From the NCBI RefSeq assembly GCF_019774615.1, contig NZ_CP081496.1:3038001-3102000 (forward strand): 64,000 nt of DNA. Reading direction: 5' to 3'. The stretch is from Streptomyces sp. BHT-5-2. Lineage in GTDB: Bacteria; Actinomycetota; Actinomycetes; Streptomycetales; Streptomycetaceae. This document shows, piece after piece, positions 33,901-42,506 of the stretch (position 1 is its first letter; every line of letters begins with the position of its first letter). A program made the position numbers and the translations under genes. The notes beneath the pieces were generated by a model. It had not been told where the DNA came from, searched no databases, and saw only the letters and a program-made list of their open reading frames with translations.

Positions 33901-34649
33901 TGCGCCAGGCCGGCGCTGACCAGGGCGCGCTGCATCGACGCGTACTCCTTGGCCGACGAGAACGCGGCCAGCGCACGGGTGCTGCGGATCATCTCGGGGT
34001 TGCTGGTGGCCTGCGCCATGTCCTGCGAGAGGCCCAACAGGGAGGTGATCAGCTGGTTGTAGGCGGTGACGGTCCGCGTGACGTTCTCGTCGTCCTTGTA
34101 GGCGTTGGCGCGGATCTCGTTGAGGGTGTTGAGCTGGCGGCCGATCTCCAGCACGGTGGCGCGCACGCCGGCCATGGTGGCGTCGTCCGGCTTGATGTCG
34201 CCGGTGGCCTGGTTGAAGGAGACCTTGGCGCGGTCGGTGGCCTCGCGCGGGGCGACCACGCCCTGGTCGTCCTTGACGTTGCCGCTGCCGGCCAGCGGGC
34301 CGGCCGACTTGTCCCGCTCGACCTGGAGGGCGTCGGCCAGCTCGGTGGCCTGCCGGGTCATCTCGGTGAGCAGCTGCATTTTGTCGAGCTGGTCGATGTT
34401 CTCCAGCTCGGTGTTGACGCGCAGCGCGCCCAGGGTCGTCGCGGCGACGACGGGCAGCGCGAGCAGGGAGACCAGGCGGGTGCTGATGCGCCAGTTGCGC
34501 AGCGCCATTCGACTGCCGGGCCCGCTGGGGCTGTTCTTGGGCTTGCCTCCGTCCGCGGCGTCCTCGCCCGGAGTCCGCTCGCGGTCTGTGCCGCCGCGCA
34601 GCTCCGGGTCCGCCGCAGCGTTGCCATCCCTCTTGAAACGTCCCTGCAC
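30969..34649 (-). CDS. cvnA: CvnA: membrane sensor histidine kinase-like protein (second cvn operon)
   Basis: A 1226-residue sensor with the same order as its neighbour: membrane segment about 58-76, long helical extracytoplasmic NIT-type domain, second membrane segment about 370-390, HAMP, LDHLATRMRRNGENLLVLAG, and HATPase_c with LLENATSFSSPQTKV and VEIHDTGIGLS. The C-terminal 550 residues are a long Pro/Gly/Asp-rich tail with TGQFPRP-type repeats (DNA about 31680-31930) and an Arg-rich QDRTAENR repeat (about 31359-31458), ending in LRRGIQQGRQAG shared in type with the paralogue. GTG start. First gene of the second cvn operon; the long tail is its main difference. Confidence 0.9.
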   Translation of the reverse strand: MQGRFKRDGNAAADPELRGGTDRERTPGEDAADGGKPKNSPSGPGSRMALRNWRISTRLVSLLALPVVAATTLGALRVNTELENIDQLDKMQLLTEMTRQATELADALQVERDKSAGPLAGSGNVKDDQGVVAPREATDRAKVSFNQATGDIKPDDATMAGVRATVLEIGRQLNTLNEIRANAYKDDENVTRTVTAYNQLITSLLGLSQDMAQATSNPEMIRSTRALAAFSSAKEYASMQRALVSAGLAHPGGPELSANDRQAGRTAEDDEKAARDRFSQIYNGNAGTLTRGLDGNNDEIKAAYAFAHRAFASPTGIRSQEYKYLDWYDSDTVKIDEMSRIETSLLSEMEQKSRELRNAATQDAILNGAVILLVLGVSLVGAFVVARSMVRSLRRLQDTAQRVSQDRLPELVKQLSESDPQDVDTSVESVGVHSRDEIGRVAAAFDEVHREAVRLASEQALLRGNVNAMFTNLSRRSQGLIQRQLSLISELESREADPDQLSSLFKLDHLATRMRRNGENLLVLAGEEPGRRWTRPVPLVDVLRAAASEVEQYERIELNAVPQTEVAGRVVNDLVHLLAELLENATSFSSPQTKVKVTGHALPDGRVLVEIHDTGIGLSPEDLSAINERLASPPTVDVSVSRRMGLFVVGRLSLRHGIRIQLRPSDSGGTTALVMLPVDVAQGGKKPAPSTAKSGGKPEGGAPTSRLAGLQPRGQVGSGPGGRAALPGRGGAPGGAPNAFGAPAPGGRTAPDRGADGRPALPVRGADADRGAEDGRTPTVAPPAGLPGREERPQLPTRAAGPAELPGGGAGRGSADAGQPGEAPLGVRRDRGTDDDWPLAPREAQDLPRGHEEPETPGPFGRPAPAAGPGDTAAFPRPDFGGPRPGADDAPGAGREPARAAGGPGDSGRFPRPDGDTGQFPRPDGDTGQFPRPEADNRQYDTGQFDTGRFPQPDAGRFDAAPSESTGQFETPGRFETGQFETTGQFPRPEGERPEPGRQVRQPDAGRAPAGQDPLGDPLGTTDAGPVDDRTPIFDTIESNWFNTPASAAAGVPPLPRRGAGQEGQDRTTQDRTAENRTAQDRTAQDRAAENRAAQERAARPGAGRGETPAGGIPAAGARTGAPADASAQWRTSPNDEAWRQAEQVRQPASGGVTTSGLPRRVPRANLVAGTAQQQAPQNGPQVSRAPSDVRGRLTNLRRGIQQGRQAGTSSTGTHGIVDPTHQQER
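31680..31930 (-). repeat. TGQFPRP-type repeats in the CvnA tail
   Basis: About eight degenerate copies of a seven- to ten-residue unit (TGQFPRPDGD, TGQFETP, TGRFPQPD and variants), two of them adjacent and nearly identical in DNA. They lie in the low-complexity cytoplasmic tail. Confidence 0.75.
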
Positions 34650-35246
34650 TAGCGTCGCAACCTCTGGACCAGGCGTCCCACCGCGTCAACGGCGGGACGG
34701 TGTCGAGTCGAAGGGGACCGCGAAGTCCCCCATGGCGGTCGTGAGTGACCGGCGGGCTGCCCCCTCTGGCCGAGAGAGCGGCACCACCGCGCGGCGCTCC
34801 TTCGCACCTGCGCGCCGGCGGAATCGTGCGGCGGTCCGTGGAATTCCAGCACAGTGCCGGATCTCCAACAAGAGCGGAGCCGGCCGCCGTGACGTGGATG
34901 ACGCAATGTGCGGAAAGCGTTACGACCGGTAGAAGACCGGCCCCCTGATTTCGGACTTTTACCCGCGAGTCGTCCGCCCTCGCGCCCTGTCCCAGGTGCG
35001 GTGATCAGGAGCGGAACATGCGGTTCAATCCACCAATGTCCGTTTCGACCATGGATGTTGATCATGGGAAATGCGGCATATGTCACACCCCTCGTGAGGA
35101 AACTCACAGGAAGATCGCCGACTTTCCCGCCGATCCGCTGGGAATAGCGCGCTTAGCCTGACGCTTTACACAGTTGCGTAAAACGACAACCGCCGAAAAC
35201 GCAACGTCCGGCAACTCTTTTCCGAGCAGACGCGAGGCATACCGCA
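34650..35246. other. 597-base divergent intergenic region, cvnA to small gene
   Basis: No reliable gene on either strand; open frames here lack a binding site and normal codon bias. Base composition is clearly less GC-rich from about 34960 to 35230. It must hold the promoter of the second cvn operon and that of the small rightward gene. No consensus promoter stands out. Confidence 0.5.
35165..35182. promoter_or_regulatory. Operator-like palindrome TTTACACA-GT-TGCGTAAA
   Basis: Eight-base arms with one mismatch lie about 65 bases before the small gene at 35247, in AT-rich DNA. The size and symmetry fit a dimeric repressor site; the binding protein is unknown. Confidence 0.35.
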
Positions 35247-35432
35247 GTGAAGACGACGATGATGTTCCGCAACATAGCCAACCCGCGGCGCACCACCCTG
35301 GCCCACCTCGAGGACGCCGGCGAGCTCGGCGCCCCGCAGGCCCCGGAGCACACCGTCGAACTGCCCCGCCGGACGGCCAATCCCCGCCGCACCGTCCTCA
35401 TGGACCCCCCGGAGCAGAACGTCACCGCCTAA
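35247..35432 (+). CDS. Small protein with repeated NPRRT motif, unknown function
   Basis: A 61-residue basic protein (MKTTMMFRNIANPRRTTLAH...), not recognised. The segment ANPRRTTLAHLED recurs as ANPRRTVLMDPPE, an internal duplication. It starts with GTG; the ATG pair at 35259/35262 is an alternative. No strong Shine-Dalgarno. Third-position GC bias and placement between cvnA and the FAH-type gene, where S. coelicolor also has a small gene as recalled, support reality. Confidence 0.55.
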   Translation: MKTTMMFRNIANPRRTTLAHLEDAGELGAPQAPEHTVELPRRTANPRRTVLMDPPEQNVTA

Positions 35433-35513
35433 ATGGGCGGCGATGCCCCGATGCCCCCGCGATAGCCTGGAGTGTCAACTCCGGCCAATGATCATGAGGG
35501 GCAGCGGCAACCC

Positions 35514-36275
35514 GTGCGCATCGCCAGATTCTCCATCGACGGCACCGTCGGCTTCGGCGTCCTCGAAGGAGACGAACTCGACGTCATCAAGGGGCATCCG
35601 TTCGCGGAGTTCGAGCGCTCGGGCCGCAAGGTCCCCCTCGACAAGGTGCGGCTGCTGCCGCCCGTGCTCCCCAACAAGGTCGTCGGCATCGGCCGCAACT
35701 ACGCCGAGCACGCCGCCGAACTGGGCAACGAGGTCCCCGAGACGCCGGTCACCTTCTTCAAGCCCTCCACCTCGGTGATCGGCCACGGCGACCCCCTCGC
35801 CTACCCCGCCTTCTCCGAGGAAGTGCACCACGAGGCGGAACTGGCCGTGGTCATCGGCCGGATGTGCCGCGAGGTGCCCCGCGAGCGGGTCAAGGACGTC
35901 ATCCTCGGCTACACCTGCGCCAACGACGTCACCGCGCGCGACGTCCAGCGCCGCGAGAAGCAGTGGGCCCGCGCCAAGGGCTTCGACGGCTCCTGCCCCC
36001 TGGGCCCCTGGATCGAGACGGACCTGGACCCGAGCGACCTCACCATCCAGTGCACCGTCAACGGCGAACAGCGCCAGCTCGGCCGTACCAGCGAGATGGT
36101 CCGCCCGATCGAGGACCTGATCGTCCACATCACCGAGGCGATGACGCTGCTCCCCGGCGACGTCGTCCTCACGGGCACCCCGGCCGGGGTCGGCCCGCTC
36201 CACGACGGCGACACGGTCTCCGTCACCATCGAAGGCATCGGCACTCTCACCAACAAGGTGATCAAGCGTGGCTAA
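35514..36275 (+). CDS. Fumarylacetoacetate hydrolase (FAH) family protein
   Basis: A 253-residue FAH-superfamily protein. Metal-binding acidic residues are in place: [11 protein letters not shown] (Glu-x-Glu) and [13 protein letters not shown] (Asp), with [12 protein letters not shown] and [10 protein letters not shown] typical of the fold. Members hydrolyse or isomerise acylpyruvates or decarboxylate oxaloacetate; the exact substrate is unclear. The GTG start gives the common [10 protein letters not shown] opening, with GAGGGGCAG upstream. The stop overlaps the gltX start by eight bases, so translation of gltX is probably coupled. Confidence 0.85.
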   Translation: MRIARFSIDGTVGFGVLEGDELDVIKGHPFAEFERSGRKVPLDKVRLLPPVLPNKVVGIGRNYAEHAAELGNEVPETPVTFFKPSTSVIGHGDPLAYPAFSEEVHHEAELAVVIGRMCREVPRERVKDVILGYTCANDVTARDVQRREKQWARAKGFDGSCPLGPWIETDLDPSDLTIQCTVNGEQRQLGRTSEMVRPIEDLIVHITEAMTLLPGDVVLTGTPAGVGPLHDGDTVSVTIEGIGTLTNKVIKRG

Positions 36276-37758
36276 CGCGACCCCCGGAACCCCCGTCCGC
36301 GTACGTTTCTGTCCCTCCCCGACCGGCAACCCGCACGTCGGCCTGGTCCGTACCGCCCTGTTCAACTGGGCCTACGCCCGGCACACCGGCGGCCAGCTGG
36401 TCTTCCGCATCGAGGACACCGACGCGGCCCGCGACTCCGAGGAGTCCTACCAGCAGCTGCTGGACGCGTTCCACTGGCTCGGCTTCGACTGGGACGAGGG
36501 CCCCGAGGTCGGCGGCCCGCACGCCCCCTACCGCCAGTCCCAGCGGATGGACCTCTACAAGGACGTCGCCGAGAAGCTGCTCGCCGCCGGCCACGCCTAC
36601 CCCTGCTACTGCACCACCGAGGAGCTCGACACCCGCCGCGAGGCCGCCCGCAAGGCCGGCCGGCCCTCCGGCTACGACGGCGCCTGCCGCGAGCTGACCG
36701 CCGAGCAGAAGGCCGCCTACGAGGCCGAGGGCCGCTCCTCGATCGTCCGCTTCCGGATGCCCGACGAGCCGATCACCTTCACCGACCTGGTCCGCGGCGA
36801 ACTCACCTTCACCCCGGAGAACGTCCCCGACTACGGCATCGTCCGGGCCAACGGCGCACCGCTCTACACCCTGGTCAACCCGGTCGACGACGCCCTGATG
36901 GGCATCACCCACGTCCTGCGCGGCGAGGACCTGCTCTCCTCCACCCCCCGCCAGATCGCTCTCTACCGGGCCCTGATCGAGCTGGGCGTCGCCTCGGCCG
37001 TCCCCGAGTTCGGCCACCTGCCCTACGTCATGGGCGAGGGCAACAAGAAGCTCTCCAAGCGCGACCCGCAGGCCAACCTCAACCTCTACCGCGAGCGCGG
37101 CTTCCTCCCCGAGGGCCTGCTGAACTACCTCTCGCTGCTGGGCTGGTCGTTCTCCGCCGACCAGGACATCTTCACGATCCCCGAGATGATCGAGAAGTTC
37201 GACATCGCGGACGTCAACGCCAACCCGGCCCGCTTCGACCTCAAGAAGGCCGAGGCGATCAACGCCGAGCACATCCGCCGCCTGGACCCCAAGGACTTCG
37301 CCGCGGCCTGCGAGCCCTGGCTGAAGGCCCCGTTCGCCAACTGGGCGGCCGAGGACTTCGACCAGGCCGCGTGGGAGGCCATCGCCCCGCACGCCCAGAC
37401 CCGCCTCACGGTCCTCTCCGAGATCACCGCCAACGTCGACTTCCTCTTCCGCGAGCAGCCGGTCGACGACGAGGCGTCCTGGACGAAGGCCATGAAGGGC
37501 GACCCGGTGGCCCTGCTCACCACCGCCCGCGCCAACCTCCACGCCGCGGACTGGACCTCCGGCCCCGAGCCCCTCAAGCAGGCCGTCCTCGCCGCCGGCG
37601 AGGAGCACGGCCTCAAGCTCGGCAGGGCCCAGGCCCCGGTCCGGGTCGCCGTCACCGGCCGCACCGTCGGCCTCCCCCTCTTCGAGTCCCTGGAGATCCT
37701 CGGCAAGGACCGCACCCTCGCCCGTATCGACGCGGCCCTGGCCCGGCTCACCGCCTGA
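36268..37758 (+). CDS. gltX: Glutamyl-tRNA synthetase
   Basis: Class I synthetase of 496 residues. The HIGH-type motif is [11 protein letters not shown] near the N-terminus and the KMSKS-type motif is KKLSKRD (about residue 260). In actinobacteria without GlnRS this enzyme is non-discriminating: it charges both tRNA-Glu and tRNA-Gln with Glu, the latter then amidated by GatCAB. Genes for both tRNAs lie about 1 kb downstream. GTG start within the FAH gene's last codons. A good terminator follows the stop. Confidence 0.96.
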   Translation: MANATPGTPVRVRFCPSPTGNPHVGLVRTALFNWAYARHTGGQLVFRIEDTDAARDSEESYQQLLDAFHWLGFDWDEGPEVGGPHAPYRQSQRMDLYKDVAEKLLAAGHAYPCYCTTEELDTRREAARKAGRPSGYDGACRELTAEQKAAYEAEGRSSIVRFRMPDEPITFTDLVRGELTFTPENVPDYGIVRANGAPLYTLVNPVDDALMGITHVLRGEDLLSSTPRQIALYRALIELGVASAVPEFGHLPYVMGEGNKKLSKRDPQANLNLYRERGFLPEGLLNYLSLLGWSFSADQDIFTIPEMIEKFDIADVNANPARFDLKKAEAINAEHIRRLDPKDFAAACEPWLKAPFANWAAEDFDQAAWEAIAPHAQTRLTVLSEITANVDFLFREQPVDDEASWTKAMKGDPVALLTTARANLHAADWTSGPEPLKQAVLAAGEEHGLKLGRAQAPVRVAVTGRTVGLPLFESLEILGKDRTLARIDAALARLTA

Positions 37759-37783
37759 CCCGACCGCAACCCCACGGGACCCC

Positions 37784-37812
37784 GGGCCCGGAAGCCCCGC
37801 GCTTCCGGGCCC
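37784..37812 (+). terminator. Terminator after gltX
   Basis: GGGCCCGGAAGC pairs perfectly with GCTTCCGGGCCC around CCCGC, followed by a short T-run (CCCCTTTTC). Confidence 0.85.
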
Positions 37813-37881
37813 GCCCCTTTTCCCGGGCGGGTGCCTGTATTCCCCCGCGCGGCCCGGCCCACCGCCCGCTAGATTTCCGGT

Positions 37882-38607
37882 ATGGCCCTCCGCGCCGTCC
37901 TCTGGGACATCGACGACACCCTCTTCGACTACACCGGGTCCGACCGCACGGGTGTGCTGCGGCACCTGCGGACCGAGGGCCTGCTGTCCGCGTACGGCGG
38001 CGAGGCGGCCGCGCTGGCCCGCTGGCGGGCCGCGATGGAGACCGAGTTCGCCCGCTTCCTCGCCGGCGAGCTGGGGTTCCTGGAACACCGCAGGGCCCGC
38101 GCCCGCACGTTCCTGGACACCCCGCTGAGCGACGCCGAGGCCGACGCCTGGTTCGGCCGCTACCTCGCCCACTACGAGGCGTCCTGGGAGCTCTTCCCCG
38201 ACTCACTCCCCGCCCTGGAGGCGCTGGCCCCCCTGGTGCGCCAGGCGGTGCTCTCGAACTCCTCCACCGCCAACCAGGAGCGCAAGCTCTCCGCCCTCGG
38301 CATCCGGGAGCGCTTCGAGGCGGTGCTCTGCGCCGACGGTCTGGGCCACGCCAAGCCCGCCCCCGAGGCGTTCCGGGAAGCCTGCGCGACCCTCGGCCTG
38401 CCGCCGGCCGACGTGCTCTACGTCGGCGACCAGCTCGACGTCGACGGCCTGGGCGCCCGGGACGCCGGGCTGGCGGCCGTGTGGCTGGACCGCACGGGCA
38501 CCGGCGAGCGGCCCCCGGCGGGGGTACACCGCATCGGCGGGCTGGCCGCGCTTCCCGAGCTGGTGCGCCGCGTTATCGGTTTTGGAGCACCCTCCACGAT
38601 CAGGTAA
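37882..38607 (+). CDS. HAD-family hydrolase (phosphatase)
   Basis: A 241-residue haloacid-dehalogenase-type protein with all four motifs: WDIDDTLFDY (nucleophile Asp), VLSNSSTANQ (motif II), GHAKPAPEAF (Lys) and VGDQLDVDGLGARDAG (acidic motif IV). A helical C1 cap between motifs I and II is typical of phosphoglycolate-phosphatase-like enzymes. The small-molecule phosphate it acts on is unknown. It is a separate unit from gltX because of the terminator between them. Confidence 0.88.
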   Translation: MALRAVLWDIDDTLFDYTGSDRTGVLRHLRTEGLLSAYGGEAAALARWRAAMETEFARFLAGELGFLEHRRARARTFLDTPLSDAEADAWFGRYLAHYEASWELFPDSLPALEALAPLVRQAVLSNSSTANQERKLSALGIRERFEAVLCADGLGHAKPAPEAFREACATLGLPPADVLYVGDQLDVDGLGARDAGLAAVWLDRTGTGERPPAGVHRIGGLAALPELVRRVIGFGAPSTIR

Positions 38608-38666
38608 TGTTCTTCCTGCGCCGCCCGAGAGAGCCGAGAGGCCCGGACCGGGAAGCGCAGATCAAG

Positions 38667-38690
38667 GCAAGGCCCCCCACCGGGGGTTGC
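38667..38690 (+). terminator. Hairpin between HAD gene and tRNA cluster
   Basis: GCAAGGCCCCC with GGGGGTTGC (small bulge) could end the HAD transcript or lie in the tRNA leader. Confidence 0.45.
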
Positions 38691-38697
38691 ACTTTGA

Positions 38698-38769
38698 TGG
38701 CCTATGGTGTAATTGGCAGCACGACTGATTCTGGTTCAGTTAGTCTTGGTTCGAGTCCAGGTAGGCCAG
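38698..38769 (+). tRNA. tRNA-Gln(CTG), copy 1
   Basis: Acceptor TGGCCTA pairs with TAGGCCA, discriminator G. D-arm TGGTGTAATTGGCA, anticodon stem ACTGA/TCAGT with anticodon CTG at 38731-38733, T-loop TTCGAGT. CCA is not encoded. Confidence 0.95.
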
Positions 38770-38790
38770 CTCGCAGAGCTCATCTGCAAG

Positions 38791-38863
38791 GCCCCCGTTG
38801 TGTAGCGGCCTAGCACGCCGCCCTCTCAAGGCGGTAGCGCCGGTTCGAATCCGGTCGGGGGTA
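38791..38863 (+). tRNA. tRNA-Glu(CTC), copy 1
   Basis: Acceptor GCCCCCG/CGGGGGT (one G-T pair), anticodon stem CCGCC/GGCGG, loop CTCTCAA with anticodon CTC at 38825-38827, T-arm CCGGTTCGAATCCGG. It lies 21 bases after tRNA-Gln. Confidence 0.95.
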
Positions 38864-38924
38864 CAGATCCTTCCCGGGGAGGCAGTCGGGTCGCACCCAC
38901 TGCCACTCACGCAGGATCGCTAGG

Positions 38925-38997
38925 GCCCCCGTTGTGTAGCGGCCTAGCACGCCGCCCTCTCAAGGCGGTAGCGCCGGTTCGAATCCGGTCGGGGGTA
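38925..38997 (+). tRNA. tRNA-Glu(CTC), copy 2
   Basis: Identical to copy 1 over all 73 bases; the spacer before it is unrelated to the other spacers. Confidence 0.95.
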
Positions 38998-39013
38998 CTG
39001 GTCTACACCACCA

Positions 39014-39085
39014 TGGCCTATGGTGTAATTGGCAGCACGACTGATTCTGGTTCAGTTAGTCTTGGTTCGAGTCCAGGTAGGCCAG
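39014..39085 (+). tRNA. tRNA-Gln(CTG), copy 2
   Basis: Identical to the first tRNA-Gln. It starts 16 bases after tRNA-Glu copy 2. Anticodon CTG at 39047-39049. Confidence 0.95.
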
Positions 39086-39106
39086 CTCGCAGAGCTCATC
39101 TGCAAG

Positions 39107-39179
39107 GCCCCCGTTGTGTAGCGGCCTAGCACGCCGCCCTCTCAAGGCGGTAGCGCCGGTTCGAATCCGGTCGGGGGTA
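39107..39179 (+). tRNA. tRNA-Glu(CTC), copy 3
   Basis: Identical to copies 1 and 2. The tRNA-Gln/spacer/tRNA-Glu unit ending here repeats 38698-38863 exactly. Confidence 0.95.
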
Positions 39180-39185
39180 CGTCCA

Positions 39186-39220
39186 GGAAAGGCCCTCCGC
39201 GTGATGCGGGGGGCCTTTCC
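39186..39220 (+). terminator. Terminator of the tRNA cluster
   Basis: GGAAAGGCCCTCCGC pairs with GCGGGGGGCCTTTCC (one mismatch) around GTGAT. Confidence 0.8.
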
Positions 39221-39446
39221 GCTGTTCCCGGAACCCGCCACCCCGGTCCGCACCGTAACTCCGCACGGCATCCAATGCCCTTGATGCGACAGGGGAGTTG
39301 GGTCGGCAGCCAGGACGGTGGCCCGCGCGGGACGGGGAGTTGGGCGTGCGGCGGACGAGGACGCCGGGAAGCGCGACGGCCGGCCGCCGCGGGGGAGCGG
39401 GGACCGGCCGTCGGGGCCCAGATCTGTCCGGTGCGACAGAAGCGCC

Positions 39447-40166
39447 CTAGCCGCCGTTGCGGCGCAGGCCCTCGGAGAGGCGGGCGGCGGCGTCGATGAC
39501 CGCCTGGGCGTGCATCCGGCCCGGGTGGCGGGTCAGGCGCTCGATCGGGCCGGAGACCGATACGGCGGCCACCACGCGGTTGGAGGGGCCGCGGACGGGC
39601 GCGGAGACGGAGGCCACGCCGGGCTCCCGCTCGCCGATCGACTGGGCCCAGCCGCGGCGCCGTACGCCGGAGAGCGCGGTGGCGGTGAAGCGGGCGCCCT
39701 GGAGGCCGCGGTGCAGCCGCTCAGGCTCCTCCCAGGCCATCAGGATCTGGGCGGACGAGCCGGCCTTCATCGTCAGCGTGGAGCCCACCGGGACGGTGTC
39801 CCGCAGTCCGGACAGCCGTTCCGCCGCCGCCACGCAGATCCGCATGTCGCCCTGCCGGCGATAGAGCTGGGCGCTCTCGCCCGTCACGTCGCGCAGATGT
39901 GTGAGCACCGGCCCGGCCGTCGCCAGGAGGCGGTCCTCGCCGGCGGCCGCGGCCAGCTCGGAGAGCCGCGGGCCCAGGATGAACCGGCCCTGCATGTCCC
40001 TCGCCACCATCCGGTGGTGTTCCAGTGCCACGGCCAGCCGGTGGGCCGTGGGTCGTGCGAGCCCGGTCGCCGCGACCAGCCCGGCGAGGGTGGCCGGACC
40101 GGACTCCAGAGCGCTCAGAACCAGAGCTGCCTTGTCGAGAACGCCGACGCCGCTAGAGTTGTCCAT
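39447..40166 (-). CDS. ndgR: IclR-family regulator NdgR of amino acid metabolism
   Basis: A 239-residue protein with an N-terminal winged helix (VLDKAALVLSALESGPATLAGLVAATGLARPTAHR region) and a C-terminal IclR effector domain (ESAQLYRRQGDMRICVAA, APVRGPSNRVVAAVSVSGP). Divergent location from leuC identifies it as the conserved NdgR/AreB orthologue, known to control leuCD and other amino acid and nitrogen genes in Streptomyces. The ATG giving MDNSSGVGVLD matches recalled homologue length; a 7-residue extension is possible. A 17-base palindrome between the two genes is its likely binding site. Confidence 0.92.
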   Translation of the reverse strand: MDNSSGVGVLDKAALVLSALESGPATLAGLVAATGLARPTAHRLAVALEHHRMVARDMQGRFILGPRLSELAAAAGEDRLLATAGPVLTHLRDVTGESAQLYRRQGDMRICVAAAERLSGLRDTVPVGSTLTMKAGSSAQILMAWEEPERLHRGLQGARFTATALSGVRRRGWAQSIGEREPGVASVSAPVRGPSNRVVAAVSVSGPIERLTRHPGRMHAQAVIDAAARLSEGLRRNGG

Positions 40167-40180
40167 GCAACGATACTCGC

Positions 40181-40197
40181 GTCTCACAGTGTGAAAC
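40181..40197. promoter_or_regulatory. Probable NdgR operator GTCTCACAGTGTGAAAC
   Basis: Near-perfect 17-base palindrome (GTYTCACA-G-TGTGARAC) 15 bases before the ndgR start and about 140 bases before leuC, followed by AT-rich DNA suited to the leuC promoter. It could mediate both autoregulation and leuCD control. Confidence 0.6.
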
Positions 40198-40339
40198 GCA
40201 AGTTCAATTTTCCAGGGAAGTCGTCACTCTGTAGATGCGGCCCTCGACCAGGGCCCGGCGTCAGGCCCGCCAGGGGACACGGGCGGGCATCGCGCACAGA
40301 CGAGCAAGGCCGGCACTGCGGCCGGCCGGAGGGAAAGCG

Positions 40340-41773
40340 ATGGGACGGACACTTGCGGAGAAGGTCTGGGACGACCATGTCGTCCGGCGCGCGGAAGGCG
40401 AGCCCGACCTTCTCTTCATCGATCTGCACCTGCTGCACGAGGTCACCAGCCCGCAGGCGTTCGACGGTCTCCGCAAGGCCGGCCGCCGGGTGCGGCGGAC
40501 GGACCTGACCATCGCCACCGAGGACCACAACACCCCGACCCTCGACATCGACAAGCCCATCGCCGACCCGGTCTCGCGGACCCAGCTGGAGACCCTGCGC
40601 AAGAACTGCGCGGAGTTCGGTGTCCGGCTGCACCCGCTGGGCGACGTCGAGCAGGGCGTCGTCCACGTCGTGGGACCGCAGTTGGGACTGACCCAGCCCG
40701 GCACCACCGTGGTCTGCGGTGACAGCCACACCTCCACCCACGGCGCGTTCGGCGCGCTGGCGTTCGGCATCGGCACCAGCCAGGTCGAGCACGTCCTGGC
40801 GACCCAGACGCTGCCGATGGCGCCGTTTCGGACCATGGCGATCACCGTGGACGGCGAGCTGCCCGACGGCGTCACCGCCAAGGACCTGATCCTGGCGATC
40901 ATCGCCAGGATCGGCACCGGCGGCGGCCAGGGCTACGTCATCGAGTACCGCGGCGCGGCCATCGAGAAGCTGTCGATGGAAGCCCGGATGACCATCTGCA
41001 ACATGTCGATCGAGGCGGGCGCCCGGGCCGGCATGATCGCCCCCGACCGCACCACCTTCGACTACCTGCAGGGCCGTGACCACGCGCCGCAGGGCGCCGA
41101 CTGGGACGCCGCCGTCGCGTACTGGAAGACGCTGCGCACCGACGACGACGCGGTCTTCGACGCCGAGGTCGTCATCGACGCCGCCGAGCTGGCGCCGTTC
41201 GTCACCTGGGGCACCAACCCCGGCCAGGGCGCGCCGCTTTCGGCGCGCGTCCCCGACCCGGCTTCGTACGAGGACCCCTCGGAGCGGCAGGCCGCCGAAA
41301 AGGCCCTGGAATACATGGGGTTGACGGCGGGTCAGCCGCTGCGTGAGATCTCCGTGGACACCGTCTTCGTAGGTTCGTGCACCAACGGCCGCATCGAGGA
41401 CCTGCGCTCGGCGGCCTCGATCCTCCAGGGCCGCAAGGTGGCCGACGGCGTGCGGATGCTCGTCGTCCCCGGTTCGGTCCGGGTCGCGCTGCAGGCCGTC
41501 GAGGAGGGGCTGGACAAGGTCTTCACCGGCGCCGGCGCCGAATGGCGGCACGCGGGCTGCTCGATGTGCCTGGGCATGAACCCCGACCAGCTGGCGCCCG
41601 GCGAGCGCTCCGCGTCCACCTCCAACCGCAACTTCGAGGGCCGGCAGGGCAAGGGCGGCCGCACCCACCTGGTCTCGCCCCAGGTCGCCGCCGCAACGGC
41701 GGTTCTCGGCCATCTGGCCTCACCGGCCGACCTGGTCGGCCAGTCCGACGTCGCCACGCCCGCGGGAGTCTGA
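40340..41773 (+). CDS. leuC: 3-Isopropylmalate dehydratase large subunit
   Basis: With LeuD interconverts 2- and 3-isopropylmalate, and citramalate-pathway equivalents, through a [4Fe-4S] cluster. The 477-residue product carries the cluster cysteines of the aconitase family in [13 protein letters not shown] and [11 protein letters not shown], plus [12 protein letters not shown] near residue 130. GGAGGG before the ATG sets the start; an upstream in-frame start would add 35 Arg-rich residues and is unlikely. leuD begins three bases after the stop. Regulated in relatives by NdgR from the divergent gene. Confidence 0.96.
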   Translation: MGRTLAEKVWDDHVVRRAEGEPDLLFIDLHLLHEVTSPQAFDGLRKAGRRVRRTDLTIATEDHNTPTLDIDKPIADPVSRTQLETLRKNCAEFGVRLHPLGDVEQGVVHVVGPQLGLTQPGTTVVCGDSHTSTHGAFGALAFGIGTSQVEHVLATQTLPMAPFRTMAITVDGELPDGVTAKDLILAIIARIGTGGGQGYVIEYRGAAIEKLSMEARMTICNMSIEAGARAGMIAPDRTTFDYLQGRDHAPQGADWDAAVAYWKTLRTDDDAVFDAEVVIDAAELAPFVTWGTNPGQGAPLSARVPDPASYEDPSERQAAEKALEYMGLTAGQPLREISVDTVFVGSCTNGRIEDLRSAASILQGRKVADGVRMLVVPGSVRVALQAVEEGLDKVFTGAGAEWRHAGCSMCLGMNPDQLAPGERSASTSNRNFEGRQGKGGRTHLVSPQVAAATAVLGHLASPADLVGQSDVATPAGV

Positions 41774-41776
41774 ACC

Positions 41777-42370
41777 ATGGAAGCTTTCACCACCCACACC
41801 GGCCGGGCCGTTCCGCTGCGCCGCAGCAACGTCGACACCGACCAGATCATCCCCGCCCACTGGCTGAAGAAGGTCACCCGCGACGGCTTCGAGGACGGGC
41901 TCTTCGAGGCATGGCGCAAGGACCCGGAGTTCGTCCTCAACCAGGAGGCCCACAAGGGCGCCACGGTGCTGGTCGCCGGCCCCGACTTCGGCACCGGTTC
42001 CTCGCGCGAGCACGCCGTGTGGGCGCTGCAGAACTACGGCTTCAAGGCCGTCGTCTCCTCGCGGTTCGCGGACATCTTCCGCGGCAACTCCCTCAAGAAC
42101 GGCCTGCTGACGGTGGTCCTGCCGCAGGAGACCGTGGACCGGCTGCAGAAACTGGTGGAGTCCGACCCGACCGCCGAGGTGACGGTCGACCTGGTCGCAC
42201 GCGAGGTCCGCGCCGAGGGCGTCACCGCCGCCTTCGAGCTGGACGAGAACGCCCGTTGGCGGCTGCTGGAGGGTCTGGACGACATCAGCCTCACCCTTCG
42301 GGAGGAGTCCGCCATCGCCGCGTACGAGGTGAACAGGCCGTCGTTCAAACCGCGTACCATCGAGGTCTGA
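41777..42370 (+). CDS. leuD: 3-Isopropylmalate dehydratase small subunit
   Basis: The 197-residue swivel subunit that completes the isomerase active site. Typical features are [14 protein letters not shown] near the N-terminus and [17 protein letters not shown] in the middle, with NSLKNGLL after it. Separated from leuC by three bases, so co-translated. A perfect 14-base-pair terminator stem follows. Confidence 0.96.
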   Translation: MEAFTTHTGRAVPLRRSNVDTDQIIPAHWLKKVTRDGFEDGLFEAWRKDPEFVLNQEAHKGATVLVAGPDFGTGSSREHAVWALQNYGFKAVVSSRFADIFRGNSLKNGLLTVVLPQETVDRLQKLVESDPTAEVTVDLVAREVRAEGVTAAFELDENARWRLLEGLDDISLTLREESAIAAYEVNRPSFKPRTIEV

Positions 42371-42404
42371 CCTCGGGTTTTATGGCTCAAAGGCTTATTG
42401 CGTA

Positions 42405-42441
42405 CGATGCGCCCCCTGTGCAGTTGGCAGGGGGCGCATCG
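42405..42441 (+). terminator. Terminator of leuCD
   Basis: CGATGCGCCCCCTG and CAGGGGGCGCATCG form a perfect 14-base-pair stem with a nine-base loop. Confidence 0.85.
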
Positions 42442-42506
42442 GCGTGTGGAGGCCGGTGTTGAGGCCCCGTGAAGCGACAACTCGCCGCAGATGGCACAAT
42501 TAGCGC

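Noticed and set aside
30498..34652. 1384-residue open frame on the + strand
   Set aside because: Mirror image of cvnA/cvnB/cvnC on the minus strand; its residue pattern is that of a high-GC shadow frame and it has no domain.
34649..35107. 152-residue frame on the - strand upstream of cvnA
   Set aside because: Runs through AT-rich promoter DNA with poor codon bias and no binding site.
40235..40339. Leucine-type leader peptide upstream of leuC
   Set aside because: The short frame there is Arg/Ala-rich with almost no Leu codons, and no terminator with T-tract follows; control by NdgR is more likely.
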